NCBI GenBank assembly: GCA_964277385.1
Contig: OZ195520.1
Location: forward strand, 744,001-808,000
Source of the DNA: WRAU01 sp964277385
Lineage (GTDB): Bacteria > Pseudomonadota > Alphaproteobacteria > WRAU01 > Hepatincolaceae
Direction: 5' to 3'
Length of the DNA: 64,000 nucleotides
Below the pieces are notes generated by a model that searched no databases, was not told the origin of the DNA, and saw only the letters and a program-made list of their open reading frames with translations. Position numbers and translations under genes: made by a program. Shown piece by piece: positions 29,233 through 39,771 of the stretch. Each line of letters starts with the position of its first letter. The stretch's first letter is position 1.

Positions 29233-29445
29233 TTTTTTGTAACCATCACCTATTTAACAAATCCTGAATTTTTTTGCAAAAACTAAATAATAGTTTATCA
29301 TTATTAAATAATTAATGCAATTGCTTAATATCATTAGTAAACAAAAAAACTATACTTTATATATTGTTTAGAATATAATAAAAAGTGTTATTGAGTATAT
29401 AATTTAGAATTATTATGTAAATTTATAATAAATATAAGGAATATT

Positions 29446-29961
29446 ATGGATATTAATTTAGAAAACTATATTGCAAAAATACCCAATTTCCCTAAAAAAG
29501 GAATTTTATTTTATGATATCTCTCCTCTTTTAGTTGATCCTAAAGCATGGAGTGAAACTGTTTTGCAATGTTCTAATCTAGTAAAAAGCATGAATCCTAC
29601 TATCCTTGTAGCATTAGAATCTCGCGGTTTCTTTTTAGCTGGTGCCGTTGCTAAAGAATTAAAATTAGGATTTGTTCTTGTACGTAAAAAAGGAAAATTA
29701 CCAGGTAAGATTTTTTCTTATTCTTATAATTTAGAATACGGATCTGATACACTAGAGATTGAGCAAAAAATTATTCCCACTAATTCCAGGGTTGTTATCT
29801 TAGATGATCTACTAGCTACTGGTGGAACTTTGAACGCCTGTCAAAAATTAATAAGCTTAACAAGCTCCTCGGTGGTTGGTGCTGTATGTATCTTAGAATT
29901 ACTAGATTTGAAAGGCAGAGAAAAGTTCAATTTCCCTATAAAAACCTTACTTAAATATTAA
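29446..29961 (+). CDS. apt: Adenine phosphoribosyltransferase
   Basis: Salvages adenine to AMP with PRPP. The PRPP-binding motif VVILDDLLATGGTL (about residues 120-133), the N-terminal IPNFPKKGILFYDISPLL and ESRGFFLAGAVAKELKLGFVLVRKKGKLPG are all typical. At 171 residues it is complete. AAGGA sits seven bases before the ATG. It stands alone, converging with the MscS gene, with a hairpin between them. Confidence 0.95.
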   Translation: MDINLENYIAKIPNFPKKGILFYDISPLLVDPKAWSETVLQCSNLVKSMNPTILVALESRGFFLAGAVAKELKLGFVLVRKKGKLPGKIFSYSYNLEYGSDTLEIEQKIIPTNSRVVILDDLLATGGTLNACQKLISLTSSSVVGAVCILELLDLKGREKFNFPIKTLLKY

Positions 29962-30002
29962 TTATTAATTTTTATCTAGATTTTCATCGATTTCTCCCTA
30001 GC

Positions 30003-30031
30003 CTAAAGAGATAGATAATCTATATCTTTAG
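30003..30031. terminator. Hairpin between convergent apt and mscS
   Basis: CTAAAGAGATAGAT and ATCTATATCTTTAG pair with one mismatch and a very short loop. It probably serves both converging genes, although no long T-run follows. Confidence 0.55.
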
Positions 30032-30042
30032 ACTATAAGTAT

Positions 30043-32238
30043 TTAATTAGTTTCTTTATTTATAGTAATTACTCTTTGAGGAAATGGTATGTCTATATTT
30101 TCTTCCATAAATTTTTGGTGAATTTTTTTATATAATACCGCCCTTACCTTAAATTGACTTCCTGCAATTGTTTTTATTTTACATACAACATTTACACTGC
30201 TATCTGCTAAACCTATAACTCCACCAATTTCTATTATAGATATAATCAGGTCTTTTAATTCAGGATCAGATTGCATCTCTTTACCAATATCTTTTAATGT
30301 TTCAAAGACTTTATCTATATCGCTACCATAAGCAACACCAACCTCTACTGAAGCATATGAATAATCTTTTGTACAATTTACAATCACACTTATGTTCTTA
30401 AAAGGAGTCATAACTAAATTACCAGAAGAATCTCTTATTTTCACATAAACCATACTAATTTCTTCTACTACTCCTAGCTTACCATTTAATTCTATAAGAT
30501 CATTTAAGGCAAAACTGTTCTCCAACAAGAATATAATTGAGTTAAATAAATTTTGTAAAATATCTTTCATACCAAAGGCGACTAAAACAGTAAGAATGCC
30601 AGTACTTGCTAAAAGTGCCGGTAAAGATATTCCAAAAAATGAAATTGTTGAAACTAATAAAATAATTATAAAAAGAATTTTATATGGTTTCTGAATAATC
30701 TTATATAAAGTTAATATCTTTCTTAAATTAGGAACATCTCCTGATAAAGCTACATTATATAGGTATTTTTCTATAAACAATACAATAATAAAAGTTATAA
30801 TTATCAATAAACAAAAGGCTAAAAGTGTACTAAGTATTATCTGAACTATATAGTATGAAGATAATTCCATTAAACTACTTAAATAGGTTGTTTCAAACAT
30901 TTTATCAAAGAATTTAAGATAAAGAAAAATAAATCCAACTCTATATATTATCTTAAAAAACTTCCAAAAAACATTTAGATTTATGATTTGTAAGTTTGTT
31001 TTATTAAATGCTATTTTTAAAACTTTTTGTGATTTGTTTTCTATCTTTAATACTATTTTATTACTAATTAATGTTCCTATATATGATTGTATTAGATAAA
31101 TAAACATCATTCCCATAATAACTAGTAATATTCTTACTATGACCGATTTTGTGATACTTGGATCTAAAAATAATATAGAAACTAAATAGAAATACGCAAG
31201 AATATAAAAAAATGTTACAGAATATTTTTGTATAGAAATAGATAGTCTCTTATAAGAATGCAGAGTTTCTTTAACCTCTTTAATATTTATCTTTTTGAAA
31301 AAAAGTCTAAATTTTAAAGCCGATAGTAAAGAAATACATCCAAACAAAATTACATTTAGCTTTACTAAAGCATAATTCTCTAATATTAAATATATAGATG
31401 AAAAACACAAAAAGATATATACATAATACAATAATATTGTTATCCATAATTTCAATTTTAACAATATTTTTTTATTAGTATTATAAAAAACTAATTGTAA
31501 AAATTTTAGTAACAATTGTAATACGACAAAGAAAATTATTATATTTATAATTGATTCAGGAATTAGTCCATAATTAATGTAATAAACATTAATCTTTACT
31601 AACTCTGCTATTAAAAATGGAGGTATTATAATTGGCAAGAATAACTTTATATTAATAAAAAATAAAAAAATATGATTTTTTATTAAATTTTTTTTCTTTT
31701 TATATCTTGTAAAATCTTTTATATAATGACTAACCCCATAAAATTTTGAGTAGAAATAATCTAACACTAGCAAAGTTATAGAATATAAGGATGTAACAAA
31801 AAATAATATAAAAAGATATTGGTAATTTAAGTTGTATATATCTTCTATGAGATCATTGTAATATTTATAAAATTGCCGTCCTATCTCTAGATTTTTATAC
31901 TTTTGATAAATAAAATAAAAAAGGCTTTTAAAATTATCATCTAAAGATCGTAATTGTTCTTTAGGTAGTACATCCAAGGGATTATTTACAACATCTTTAT
32001 TAATTACAACAGTTTCTTGAGATTCTATACTATTAGTTATAGCACTAATTTTATTAGGATCTTTTAATATTTGTAAAAAATCACTTATAACTTTTTTATC
32101 TTCTTCTGTAATTTCTGTAGTTTTAGAAATATCAGTATTGGCACTTAATTTTTCATTTGACCAAAAACTTAAAAAAAATAATAAAAACAATACTATACAT
32201 GTATACTTTAAATATTTGGTTATTTTATCTTTACTCAT
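30043..32238 (-). CDS. Large MscS-family mechanosensitive channel
   Basis: Releases solutes on sudden osmotic downshift. The C-terminal 200 residues hold the MscS core: the pore helix region GILTVLVAFGMKDILQNLFNSIIFLLENSF, then LIELNGKLGVVEEISMVYVKIRDSSGN, LVMTPFKNI and the beta/alpha cytoplasmic cage. Before this lie about eight or more hydrophobic helices, making 731 residues, longer than the 286-residue minimal MscS and closer to the YbdG/MscK style. A signal-like segment (13-30) and a polar periplasmic stretch (about 35-125) start the protein. Confidence 0.88.
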   Translation of the reverse strand: MSKDKITKYLKYTCIVLFLLFFLSFWSNEKLSANTDISKTTEITEEDKKVISDFLQILKDPNKISAITNSIESQETVVINKDVVNNPLDVLPKEQLRSLDDNFKSLFYFIYQKYKNLEIGRQFYKYYNDLIEDIYNLNYQYLFILFFVTSLYSITLLVLDYFYSKFYGVSHYIKDFTRYKKKKNLIKNHIFLFFINIKLFLPIIIPPFLIAELVKINVYYINYGLIPESIINIIIFFVVLQLLLKFLQLVFYNTNKKILLKLKLWITILLYYVYIFLCFSSIYLILENYALVKLNVILFGCISLLSALKFRLFFKKINIKEVKETLHSYKRLSISIQKYSVTFFYILAYFYLVSILFLDPSITKSVIVRILLVIMGMMFIYLIQSYIGTLISNKIVLKIENKSQKVLKIAFNKTNLQIINLNVFWKFFKIIYRVGFIFLYLKFFDKMFETTYLSSLMELSSYYIVQIILSTLLAFCLLIIITFIIVLFIEKYLYNVALSGDVPNLRKILTLYKIIQKPYKILFIIILLVSTISFFGISLPALLASTGILTVLVAFGMKDILQNLFNSIIFLLENSFALNDLIELNGKLGVVEEISMVYVKIRDSSGNLVMTPFKNISVIVNCTKDYSYASVEVGVAYGSDIDKVFETLKDIGKEMQSDPELKDLIISIIEIGGVIGLADSSVNVVCKIKTIAGSQFKVRAVLYKKIHQKFMEENIDIPFPQRVITINKETN

Positions 32239-32690
32239 GAATACACTACTAATATATATTTTAATAATATTACATTATATATTCTATACATAGATTACAT
32301 GATTATACAATATAGATATTTATATACACAATATAAAAACAATAATTTTTAAAAGTCTACAACTATAAGTTTCACTAAAAAAAAGAAATATCTTTATAAT
32401 GATAACATATTTGGTTGAATATTTATTTTGAGGTGTTATTTTGCTTAGAATACAAATGGAATTTTGATATCTTTGAATAAAACCACAAATTAATAGTGGA
32501 GCTAAAGTATGATAATTCTAAATATAAAAAATGTCAGACTTTTTGAGTTCATTTTATCTAATATTTACATAAAAGGTAAAAAATCAACATAAAAGAGTTA
32601 TATTGTTTAATGATGTATGATTCTGTTCCACCATAAAGGAACAAATAATAGTTGTTTTTTCTATGTTAGGTACAAATTACAAAGTTATAA
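32239..32690. other. Non-coding region, possible gene debris
   Basis: No intact gene. Around 32450-32540 the plus strand gives fragments such as LEYKWNFDIFE and LIVELKYDNSKYKKCQ broken by a stop, which may be debris of a lost gene. A small GTTCC/GGAAC hairpin lies at 32625-32642. Confidence 0.35.
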
Positions 32691-33152
32691 CTACGAAAGT
32701 TCTTTTAATTTTTTTAAAACCTCATCTTCATGACCATCTACTTTTACAGATAACCACTCTTTAATCACAATACCCTCTTCATTTATAATAAAAGTAGAGC
32801 GAGATATTTTTTTTGTACCATCTTCTTTTTCTGATAATTTTATTGCTCCTAAATTTGTTGCTAACTTTAGTTTATCATCTGATAATAAAGGAAAAGAAAG
32901 AAAATGATCCTTTCTGAATTTTTTATGAGATTTAATACTATCAGAACTAACTCCTATAATATTTGCAAAGCTCATAATTTGCGGCAATATGGCATTAAAA
33001 TTGCACGCTTCCTTTGTACATCCTGGAGTATTATCTTTAGGATAAAAATAAATAACAAGTTTTTTTCCTAAAAAATCATTTTTAGAATATGATCGTTCAT
33101 TACCTTGAGAATCAATCCCCCAAATCTCAAAATTAATTAATTCTTTCATCAT
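32691..33152 (-). CDS. bcp: Thioredoxin-dependent peroxiredoxin (Bcp/PrxQ)
   Basis: Reduces hydrogen peroxide and organic peroxides. The peroxidatic cysteine lies in YPKDNTPGCTKEACNF (about residues 37-52), and the second cysteine five residues on is the PrxQ-type resolving residue. SRSTFIINEEG and the C-terminal helix match the family, and 153 residues is normal. GAGG lies ahead of two adjacent ATG codons, and either could be the start. It stands alone between non-coding regions. Confidence 0.92.
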   Translation of the reverse strand: MMKELINFEIWGIDSQGNERSYSKNDFLGKKLVIYFYPKDNTPGCTKEACNFNAILPQIMSFANIIGVSSDSIKSHKKFRKDHFLSFPLLSDDKLKLATNLGAIKLSEKEDGTKKISRSTFIINEEGIVIKEWLSVKVDGHEDEVLKKLKELS

Positions 33153-33351
33153 TACCTCATTGTCTATCCCTAATATAATTCTTATTATATTATAAAATTA
33201 ATAAACTATAAACTTTATTACTAATTAAGTTTATTAGAAGTGTTATTCTGAGAAAATATTTTCATTGATTAGATTAAAAATTATATACTTTCACAGAAAA
33301 CATTTAAAAGTAATAAGGATTTACTTTATAAATAATCACCAACTATATTAT

Positions 33352-33394
33352 AAAAAAAGGTAGTTATTTTTAAATATAATGATAACCTTTTTTT
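33352..33394 (-). terminator. Terminator downstream of glpD
   Basis: AAAAAAAGGTAGTTAT (33352-33367) pairs with ATAACCTTTTTTT (33382-33394) with a two-base bulge. The minus strand leaves the stem with a T-run, as expected for the end of the glp operon. Confidence 0.7.
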
Positions 33395-33420
33395 TGACTC
33401 ACTCAAAAACAATGATATCT

Positions 33421-34983
33421 TTATTTCCAATAAGTTGAAATTAGATACTTTTCAGCAATTTCTTTGAATTTCTTAACTTCTTCTTCTCTCCAAGAATCAT
33501 TTTTTCCTAAAACCTCTTGCATAATTGTAGCTACTTTATCAGCAACTTCTATGCATGCTTGAGAATTAATAAATAAACATCTTGTTCTTCTTGCTAAAAC
33601 ATCATCTAAACTGATTGCTTGTTCTTGCTCTACAGCCCATCTAACTTGTGCCTCATTTAGCGGAATCTCATCATGTAAATTATTATCAAATCCTTTTATT
33701 TTTTTTAATTCTTCAAGATCAGAGCCATATATTCTAAGAGATGATGGAATATTATAAGCTTCATTTTCTGGCAAATATCCATGAATTTTTAAATTTTTAG
33801 TTTTGGATGGTTTGTTAGGAAGTTCATCATTTTTAATTGCAAAATTTACAATTTTTTCTCCCATATGCCTATAGGTCGTCCACTTTCCACCTACAACAGA
33901 AATTAATCCTGAATCAGAAATTGAAATACTATCTTCTCTGGAAATTCTTGAAGTAGAAGATTTTGCTTTCATAAGAGGTCTAATTCCCGCATAAACGCTT
34001 GTTATATCTTCTTTTTTAATAGGTTTAGCTAAATAACTATTAGCATTATTAATAATAAGATCTATTTCAGATTTCAAAGGAACAGGATCATCTAACACAT
34101 CTACAACCTTAGTATCTGTTGTACCAATAATTACTTTATCGTACCAAGGAATAAAGAATAAAACTCTACCATCGGTTGTTTTTGGAACCAACATAGCCTG
34201 ATCACTACTATAAACTTCTTTATTAGCAACAATATGTATACCTTGAGCTAAAGTTACAGTTTCTTCGTGTTGACCTTTATCAAGTTCTACTACAGAATCA
34301 GAATATATGCCTGTAGCATTAAACATACACTTTGCTTTAATTGTAATTACCTTATCTGACAACTTATCTAAGGCTTTAACACCTATAATTTTGCCATTTT
34401 CTTTAATGAATTCAATTACCTTTAAATAATTTAAAGCTTTTCCTCCATTTTTTTCTAAAGTTTTAACTAAAGAAAATGCCATTCTAGCATCATCAAACTG
34501 ACCATCATTATAGATAACACCCTTATTTTTATGTTTATCATCTATTTCAGGAAAATCTCTAGTCAATGTTTCTCTGCCAACAACTTTACTTAGATACTTT
34601 TTAGGGAATCCTGACAATGCGTCATAAACAATCATACCCGCAGCAAAAAAACCTTGCTTAAAAATATTCTCACATGGAATAACAAAATTCATTGGTTTTG
34701 CTAAGTGCGGAGCATTTTTATAATTTAATAATTTTTCTTTTAATGCCTCATGAACAAGAAATATATTACCTTGTGCCAAGTATCTAACTCCACCATGTAA
34801 AATTTTAGTGGATCTAGAAGATGTTCCTTTAGCATAATCATTTTGTTCTAAAAGAACGGTGGAAAAACCTCTCATAACTGAATCTACAGCAATTCCTAAG
34901 CCTGTAGCTCCTCCACCTATAACCAAGACATCAAAAACAGTATCCTCTAATGAATTTATCTTTTCACTTCTATTTGGTAACAT
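33421..34983 (-). CDS. glpD: Aerobic glycerol-3-phosphate dehydrogenase
   Basis: Membrane-associated flavoenzyme that oxidises glycerol 3-phosphate to dihydroxyacetone phosphate and passes electrons to the quinone pool. The FAD-binding start VLVIGGGATGLGIAVDSVMRG (about residues 20-40) is followed by SRSTKILHGGVRYL and GIRPLMKA. At 520 residues it includes the C-terminal domain. AGGAGA precedes the ATG. It is the last gene of glpF-glpK-glpD, 19 bases after glpK. Its electrons could enter ubiquinone or the rhodoquinone made by the RquA-like enzyme in this window. Confidence 0.96.
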   Translation of the reverse strand: MLPNRSEKINSLEDTVFDVLVIGGGATGLGIAVDSVMRGFSTVLLEQNDYAKGTSSRSTKILHGGVRYLAQGNIFLVHEALKEKLLNYKNAPHLAKPMNFVIPCENIFKQGFFAAGMIVYDALSGFPKKYLSKVVGRETLTRDFPEIDDKHKNKGVIYNDGQFDDARMAFSLVKTLEKNGGKALNYLKVIEFIKENGKIIGVKALDKLSDKVITIKAKCMFNATGIYSDSVVELDKGQHEETVTLAQGIHIVANKEVYSSDQAMLVPKTTDGRVLFFIPWYDKVIIGTTDTKVVDVLDDPVPLKSEIDLIINNANSYLAKPIKKEDITSVYAGIRPLMKAKSSTSRISREDSISISDSGLISVVGGKWTTYRHMGEKIVNFAIKNDELPNKPSKTKNLKIHGYLPENEAYNIPSSLRIYGSDLEELKKIKGFDNNLHDEIPLNEAQVRWAVEQEQAISLDDVLARRTRCLFINSQACIEVADKVATIMQEVLGKNDSWREEEVKKFKEIAEKYLISTYWK

Positions 34984-35002
34984 ATCTCTTTCTCCTAATA
35001 CA

Positions 35003-36493
35003 TTATTTTAACCAACATTGAGATCTACCCACTGCTTTATCCCAGTTAGCTAATAACTCTTCTCTTTGATCTTTAGACATTGTCGGAACAAACTCCTTAT
35101 CAACTTTCCACATAGAAATAATTTCTTCTGCAGAATCCCAAAATTTGACAAACATACCAGCTAAATAAGCCACACCAAGAGCTGTTGTTTCTATAACTGT
35201 TGGTCTGACAACTTTTTTATTTAGGATATCTGCTTGGAACTGCATTAAAGTGTCATTTAAACTTGCACCACCATCTACTCTTAATTCGGTTAATTCTGTT
35301 CCCGAAGCATCCATCATAGCATTAAGAATATCACTAGATTGGAAAGCAATGCTTTCTAAAGCAGCTCTTGCAATATGAGCTTTAGTTGTACCTCTTGTTA
35401 TGCCAACCATAGTACCTCTAGCATACGAGTCCCAATATGGAGCACCTAATCCAACAAAAGCTGGAACAAAATACACTCCTCCATTATCAGGAGATTGTTT
35501 AGCTAATGTTTCTACATCTGAGCTTTTTTGAATTATCCCTAAACCATCTCTTAACCATTGTACCACAGCTCCACCAACAAATACACTACCTTCTAAAGCA
35601 TATGTTACATGTCCTTTTCTTCCCCATGCTATTGTAGTTAAGATTTTTTCTTCTTTAATTACCGGATTTTCTCTACCAATGTTTAATAAAGTAAAGCAAC
35701 CTGTTCCATAAGTATTTTTTGCGTTTCCTGTTTTTAAACAAGCCTGACCAAAAGTAGCCGCTTGCTGATCTCCAGCAACACCTGCTATTTTAATATTACC
35801 CGGTAATAGATCTTCACTTATTATACCAAAATCTCCGGAACTGTCTCTAACTTCTGGTAACATGCTTTTTGGAATTCCAAATAATTCTAATAATTCATCA
35901 TCCCAAGATTTATTTACTATATTATAAATCATAGTTCTACTAGCATTAGAGTAATCTGTAGCATGAACTTTCCCTCTTGTTAGATTCCATATTAACCAAG
36001 TATCTATAGTGCCAAACAATAAGTTACCTTTATCTGCCTCATCTCTAGCACCTTGAATATTATCTAAAATCCATTTGATTTTTGTAGCACTAAAGTAAGA
36101 ATCTACAACAAGACCGGTTTTATTTTTAATAAACTTTTCTTTTCCTGCTTCTACTAAAGATTTACAATAATCAGCCGTTCTTCTATCTTGCCAAACAATA
36201 GCATTATAAACAGGTTTACCAGTTGTTTTATTCCAAACTACTGTTGTTTCTCTTTGATTTGTTATACCAAAAGCACCTATTTCTTTAGGTAAAGCGTTAG
36301 CTTTTGAAATAGCTTCTTGCACTGTACTAAATTGCGTAAACCAAATTTCATTAGCATCATGTTCTACCCAACCTGGTTTTGGGAATATTTGAGTAAATTC
36401 TCTTTGAGAAAGACTTTTGATATTTACTTCTTTATCAAATAAAATTGCTCTACAGCTTGTAGTTCCTTGATCTATTGATAGTATATATTTCAT
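35003..36493 (-). CDS. glpK: Glycerol kinase
   Basis: Phosphorylates glycerol entering through GlpF, trapping it in the cell. The FGGY-family start YILSIDQGTTSCRAILFD, EHDANEIW, ITNQRETTVVW and NTYGTGCFTLLNIG are present, followed by ELRVDGGASLNDTLMQFQADIL. At 496 residues it is complete. AAGGA precedes the ATG. It is the middle gene of the glp operon, 31 bases after glpF. No glpR repressor is nearby. Confidence 0.97.
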   Translation of the reverse strand: MKYILSIDQGTTSCRAILFDKEVNIKSLSQREFTQIFPKPGWVEHDANEIWFTQFSTVQEAISKANALPKEIGAFGITNQRETTVVWNKTTGKPVYNAIVWQDRRTADYCKSLVEAGKEKFIKNKTGLVVDSYFSATKIKWILDNIQGARDEADKGNLLFGTIDTWLIWNLTRGKVHATDYSNASRTMIYNIVNKSWDDELLELFGIPKSMLPEVRDSSGDFGIISEDLLPGNIKIAGVAGDQQAATFGQACLKTGNAKNTYGTGCFTLLNIGRENPVIKEEKILTTIAWGRKGHVTYALEGSVFVGGAVVQWLRDGLGIIQKSSDVETLAKQSPDNGGVYFVPAFVGLGAPYWDSYARGTMVGITRGTTKAHIARAALESIAFQSSDILNAMMDASGTELTELRVDGGASLNDTLMQFQADILNKKVVRPTVIETTALGVAYLAGMFVKFWDSAEEIISMWKVDKEFVPTMSKDQREELLANWDKAVGRSQCWLK

Positions 36494-36524
36494 AGTAAAT
36501 TTTCCTTATACCATATTATACAGA

Positions 36525-37340
36525 TTATTCTTTAATAGTTAAATCAAAAACTTTAGCTCCCAAAATACCACCGACAATAGGACCAACTACCGGTACGATC
36601 CAAATACCAGTATCAAAACCAACATTTTTGAATCCCATTAGAAATACAAAAATTCTAGGCGCTAAATCACGAGCTGGATTAATAGCATACCCGTGCATAC
36701 CACCAAAAGATATCCCAATAACTAAAACTATAGCACCAATAACAAATGGGAATGCAATACTTTCAGTAGCATTTTTAATAAAATTACCAGTTGCTAAAAT
36801 TAAAAATACTAAAAGGAATGTACCAACTACCTGATCAAAGAAACCAGGTAAAAAACCCGCCACTGCAGGGAATGTAGTAACAATTCCTGCTGTATTTTCT
36901 AAATTAGGATCAAAACTAATCCATTTTGCATAAAACACCCCAAATACAATACCAGCACCAATAAAAGCACCAATCATTTGAGCTAAAAGGTAATGAGGAA
37001 CATCACCCCAAGATATTCTACCAGAAGAAGCCATAGCTAAAGTTACAGCTGGATTTAGATGTGCACCACTTATTCTTATAGATACAATAATACCAAATGC
37101 GACAGCTAAACCCCAACCGATAACAATATTAGTATATCCACCCATTACAACACCACCTGATACAACATTATTTGGAGTAAACAGAACTGTCATTGCTACC
37201 GATCCTACACCAAAAGTTAGTATTACCCCTGTTCCTATAAGCTCAGCTATAAATGTTTTCATTTTATTATGCTTTATTACATTATCGATTTGTTTACCAT
37301 TTATAAGCTCATTCATAAATGTTTTCATTTTACTATGCAT
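36525..37340 (-). CDS. glpF: Glycerol uptake facilitator (aquaglyceroporin)
   Basis: Channel for glycerol in the inner membrane. Both pore motifs are present: SGAHLNPAVTLAM (about residues 93-105) and GYAINPARDLAPRIF (about 226-240), where the Asp after NPAR marks glycerol channels. The first 26 residues are an extra copy of the start: KMKTFMNELINGKQ is followed by KMKTFIAELIGT, so the 5' end was duplicated. AAGGAG sits eight bases before the first ATG and none precedes the second, so the extended start is used. A sigma-70-like promoter lies at 37423-37452. Confidence 0.95.
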   Translation of the reverse strand: MHSKMKTFMNELINGKQIDNVIKHNKMKTFIAELIGTGVILTFGVGSVAMTVLFTPNNVVSGGVVMGGYTNIVIGWGLAVAFGIIVSIRISGAHLNPAVTLAMASSGRISWGDVPHYLLAQMIGAFIGAGIVFGVFYAKWISFDPNLENTAGIVTTFPAVAGFLPGFFDQVVGTFLLVFLILATGNFIKNATESIAFPFVIGAIVLVIGISFGGMHGYAINPARDLAPRIFVFLMGFKNVGFDTGIWIVPVVGPIVGGILGAKVFDLTIKE

Positions 37341-37422
37341 AATTTAACATCTCCTTATCAGTATAAATTTTGTTACCTATATTTTTTGTAAAAAATACCT
37401 TTACAATTTAAGAATAAGCACC

Positions 37423-37452
37423 ATTATAACACAAAAAATTAAAATATGTCAA
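37423..37452 (-). promoter_or_regulatory. Sigma-70-like promoter of glpFKD
   Basis: On the minus strand TTGACA (37447-37452) and TATAAT (37423-37428) are both perfect and 18 bases apart. The glpF start is about 83 bases downstream, leaving a leader of about 75 bases. Confidence 0.75.
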
Positions 37453-37758
37453 ATTCAAATCATAAATACACATAAGCATTTATAATGATAATTATACTTT
37501 TCAGCTTAAAAAATATTTGAATACAATCTATTTATTAAAAATAATTGCAATATTATAAAAATAAAATAGTTGTATTTTGTTAAATGATGATGATTTGCAA
37601 AATAGCTTACAACTAATTAGTTATTAAATATAATATAATATAATATATATCTATAATCAAAAAAAAGTTAAGAATATTCATTTACACTTTAGTTTTATGT
37701 TTTATTAATAAAAAAATAAACTCATATACAACCTATTTATTAAAAAATACAATATTTA

Positions 37759-37787
37759 TTGACAGCCAAATATTATTGTGATACATT
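37759..37787 (+). promoter_or_regulatory. Promoter of tRNA-fMet
   Basis: TTGACA (37759-37764), a 17-base spacer, then TACATT (37782-37787). The tRNA begins 21 bases after the -10 element. Confidence 0.65.
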
Positions 37788-37807
37788 AGAGAAGTTGATT
37801 TATTTGA

Positions 37808-37884
<77 letters not shown>

Positions 37885-38668
37885 ATGCTTCTGCTTTATT
37901 ATTTTCTTAATTTGTTTGTCTACAACCTACTTCAAATACTTATAGTAAACTATAGCTAAATTCTTATAAAAAGTATTTTTGTATAAAAAAAATAGAAATT
38001 ATATAAAAGATAAACCCAATTTTAATATTTAGTTATTTCCAAGCAAAAATAGATAAAATATATATTATAAAACTAATGAAATAACAAAGTTTATTTCGCA
38101 ATATCTATTATATAGCTAATTTGGTTTTATTTGCTGTAGTTTTTATAAAGAAAATTATACTTGTTTTTTATGTTATAAAAATAAAACCTCTTGTTTTGCT
38201 AGTAAAATATTACATCACAAAAAAGTTTGATAATTACCTAAAATAATTTGTATCATAAAAAATTGGGTTTATCTTTTATATAATTACCTTACTTTATCTT
38301 GCTATATATCTAGTAAAATTGCTTCTACTAATCAAATTAACACTATATATCTTTAAGAAAAACATGATTCATATTTTTATAAATGATACCAATACCGGAT
38401 TTTGAGATCCTCTTTAGCTTTTATTTGTAATTCTTTCTATATTTTTGTTTTCTAAGATACAAACCTTACAAGAAAAAGTTTTAATACTTTTAGTACTTAT
38501 GTTTAATAAGATCGCACTTTTTAGGGATTTATATTTTAATTATTAAATCTTACTTAACAGAATAGAATAACAATTTTCGACACAAGTAACTACATAAATC
38601 TTACTATTATTTAATTTGTAACCAACATACTAAGCTATAAAATATAGTTTTTTATGAAGTAGCTAATA
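37885..38668. other. Non-coding region with a 25-base inverted repeat pair
   Basis: No gene recognised. Its main feature is the perfect inverted repeat at 37997-38021 and 38261-38285. Scattered frames near 38390-38530 on the minus strand contain stops and match nothing I recognise. Confidence 0.5.
37997..38285. repeat. MITE-like unit: perfect 25-base inverted repeats about 240 bases apart
   Basis: The left arm (37997-38021; core ATATAAAAGATAAACCCAAT) and right arm (38261-38285; ATTGGGTTTATCTTTTATAT) are exact reverse complements over 25 bases. The interior has no open frame. The arms are variants of the dispersed repeat. Confidence 0.6.
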
Positions 38669-38962
38669 TTATTTCAAATAATCTTTAAAAAGATTATCAG
38701 GATCTATCTTATAGCATTTACATAAAATACCAATATCTTTTAAAGATAATTCTCTTTTCCCTACTTCTATGTCTTCAATATCCTTAATTTTTAAGTTAAG
38801 AGCATTCGACATAGTGCTATTTTTTAGTTTTGCTGTACCTAAATGATTCTTAAGATATTTAACAATATGCAAATTCATATCCTTTCTTAGATGCTTACGA
38901 TAACCACTAGGAGAAAAGTTTACTTTCAATTTGTTATTGTTTTTTGTAAGTTTATTATTCAT
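38669..38962 (-). CDS. Small helix-turn-helix protein (Xre-like)
   Basis: A 97-residue basic protein. The segment from about residue 30 (LHIVKYLKNHLGTAKLKNSTMSNALNLKIKDIEDIEVGKRELSLKDIGILCKCYKIDPDNLF) has the five-helix pattern of Xre/Cro DNA-binding domains, including the late helix typical of the family. The Lys/Asn-rich first 28 residues are probably flexible. It stands alone in a 2 kb non-coding area between tRNA genes. AGGA lies rather far (18 bases) upstream. The target is unknown. Confidence 0.65.
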   Translation of the reverse strand: MNNKLTKNNNKLKVNFSPSGYRKHLRKDMNLHIVKYLKNHLGTAKLKNSTMSNALNLKIKDIEDIEVGKRELSLKDIGILCKCYKIDPDNLFKDYLK

Positions 38963-39771
38963 TTTTATTGACCATTTAATAACATTTTCCTATTAGTTAA
39001 TTATAAAACAACTTAAAATGGATTACAAGATAAAATCTTCAAATATATGTGCACACATTTATAATAAAACCTTATCTTTCAATAGAATCAAACAATAATT
39101 ATAGGTTGTATTAAAAATAAAATAATTAATAAAAAACAAGATATAAAGCTAATTACTCCTTATATAAAATCATAAATTAACAAACAAAGTAGAACCCAAT
39201 ATATCAAAAATATTTAGAAAAATTAATAGATTCTTTATTGAAAAAAACCCCATAATAATTTATTTAGCACTTTATACCAAAATAAACTGAATCTTTTAAA
39301 ATAATAGATAAAACATATAATTATTAAATAAAAAATAGCTTATTATTGTTTCTTTAAATTACTTACAAAATCCACAATTAAAAGTGATTAAAAATTATTA
39401 TTTATATAAAGGAAATATATTATATTAAAAAAATTTGAGCTTGTTTATATGTTTATATAAATACTATTTTTAGTGTTTTATTTATTTTTAATGCAACAAT
39501 CAATAATTAAATAATCAACTAACATAAAACAGTAATTTTTTAGATCTTTTAGGTATAAAGTGAGTTTCTATATTTACTACATAAAAAATTTACAACATTT
39601 TACCAATAAGAATTAATATCTTTCTTTTATAATAATCTTAATACAAACAACACTTTTATAAGAATTCGCTCCTTAAGTTTTTATTCCAAAAAAACCAAGA
39701 TAATGGCACATAAAAACAAAAAAATAACTATTATCAAAATGGATAGAAAAACGAACACACGATTTTTTAAA
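38963..39771. other. Non-coding AT-rich region
   Basis: Over 800 bases with no recognisable gene, RNA or repeat copy. Confidence 0.4.

Larger units (their letters stand above)
37341..37807. other. Regulatory region between glpF and tRNA-fMet
   Basis: Holds the glp promoter on the minus strand and the tRNA promoter on the plus strand. A run of TAATA-type repeats (37624-37650) lies between them. No coding sequence seen. Confidence 0.5.

Noticed and set aside
38390..38540. Transposase relic on the minus strand
   Set aside because: Only short, stop-broken frames with no catalytic motif; not enough to name.
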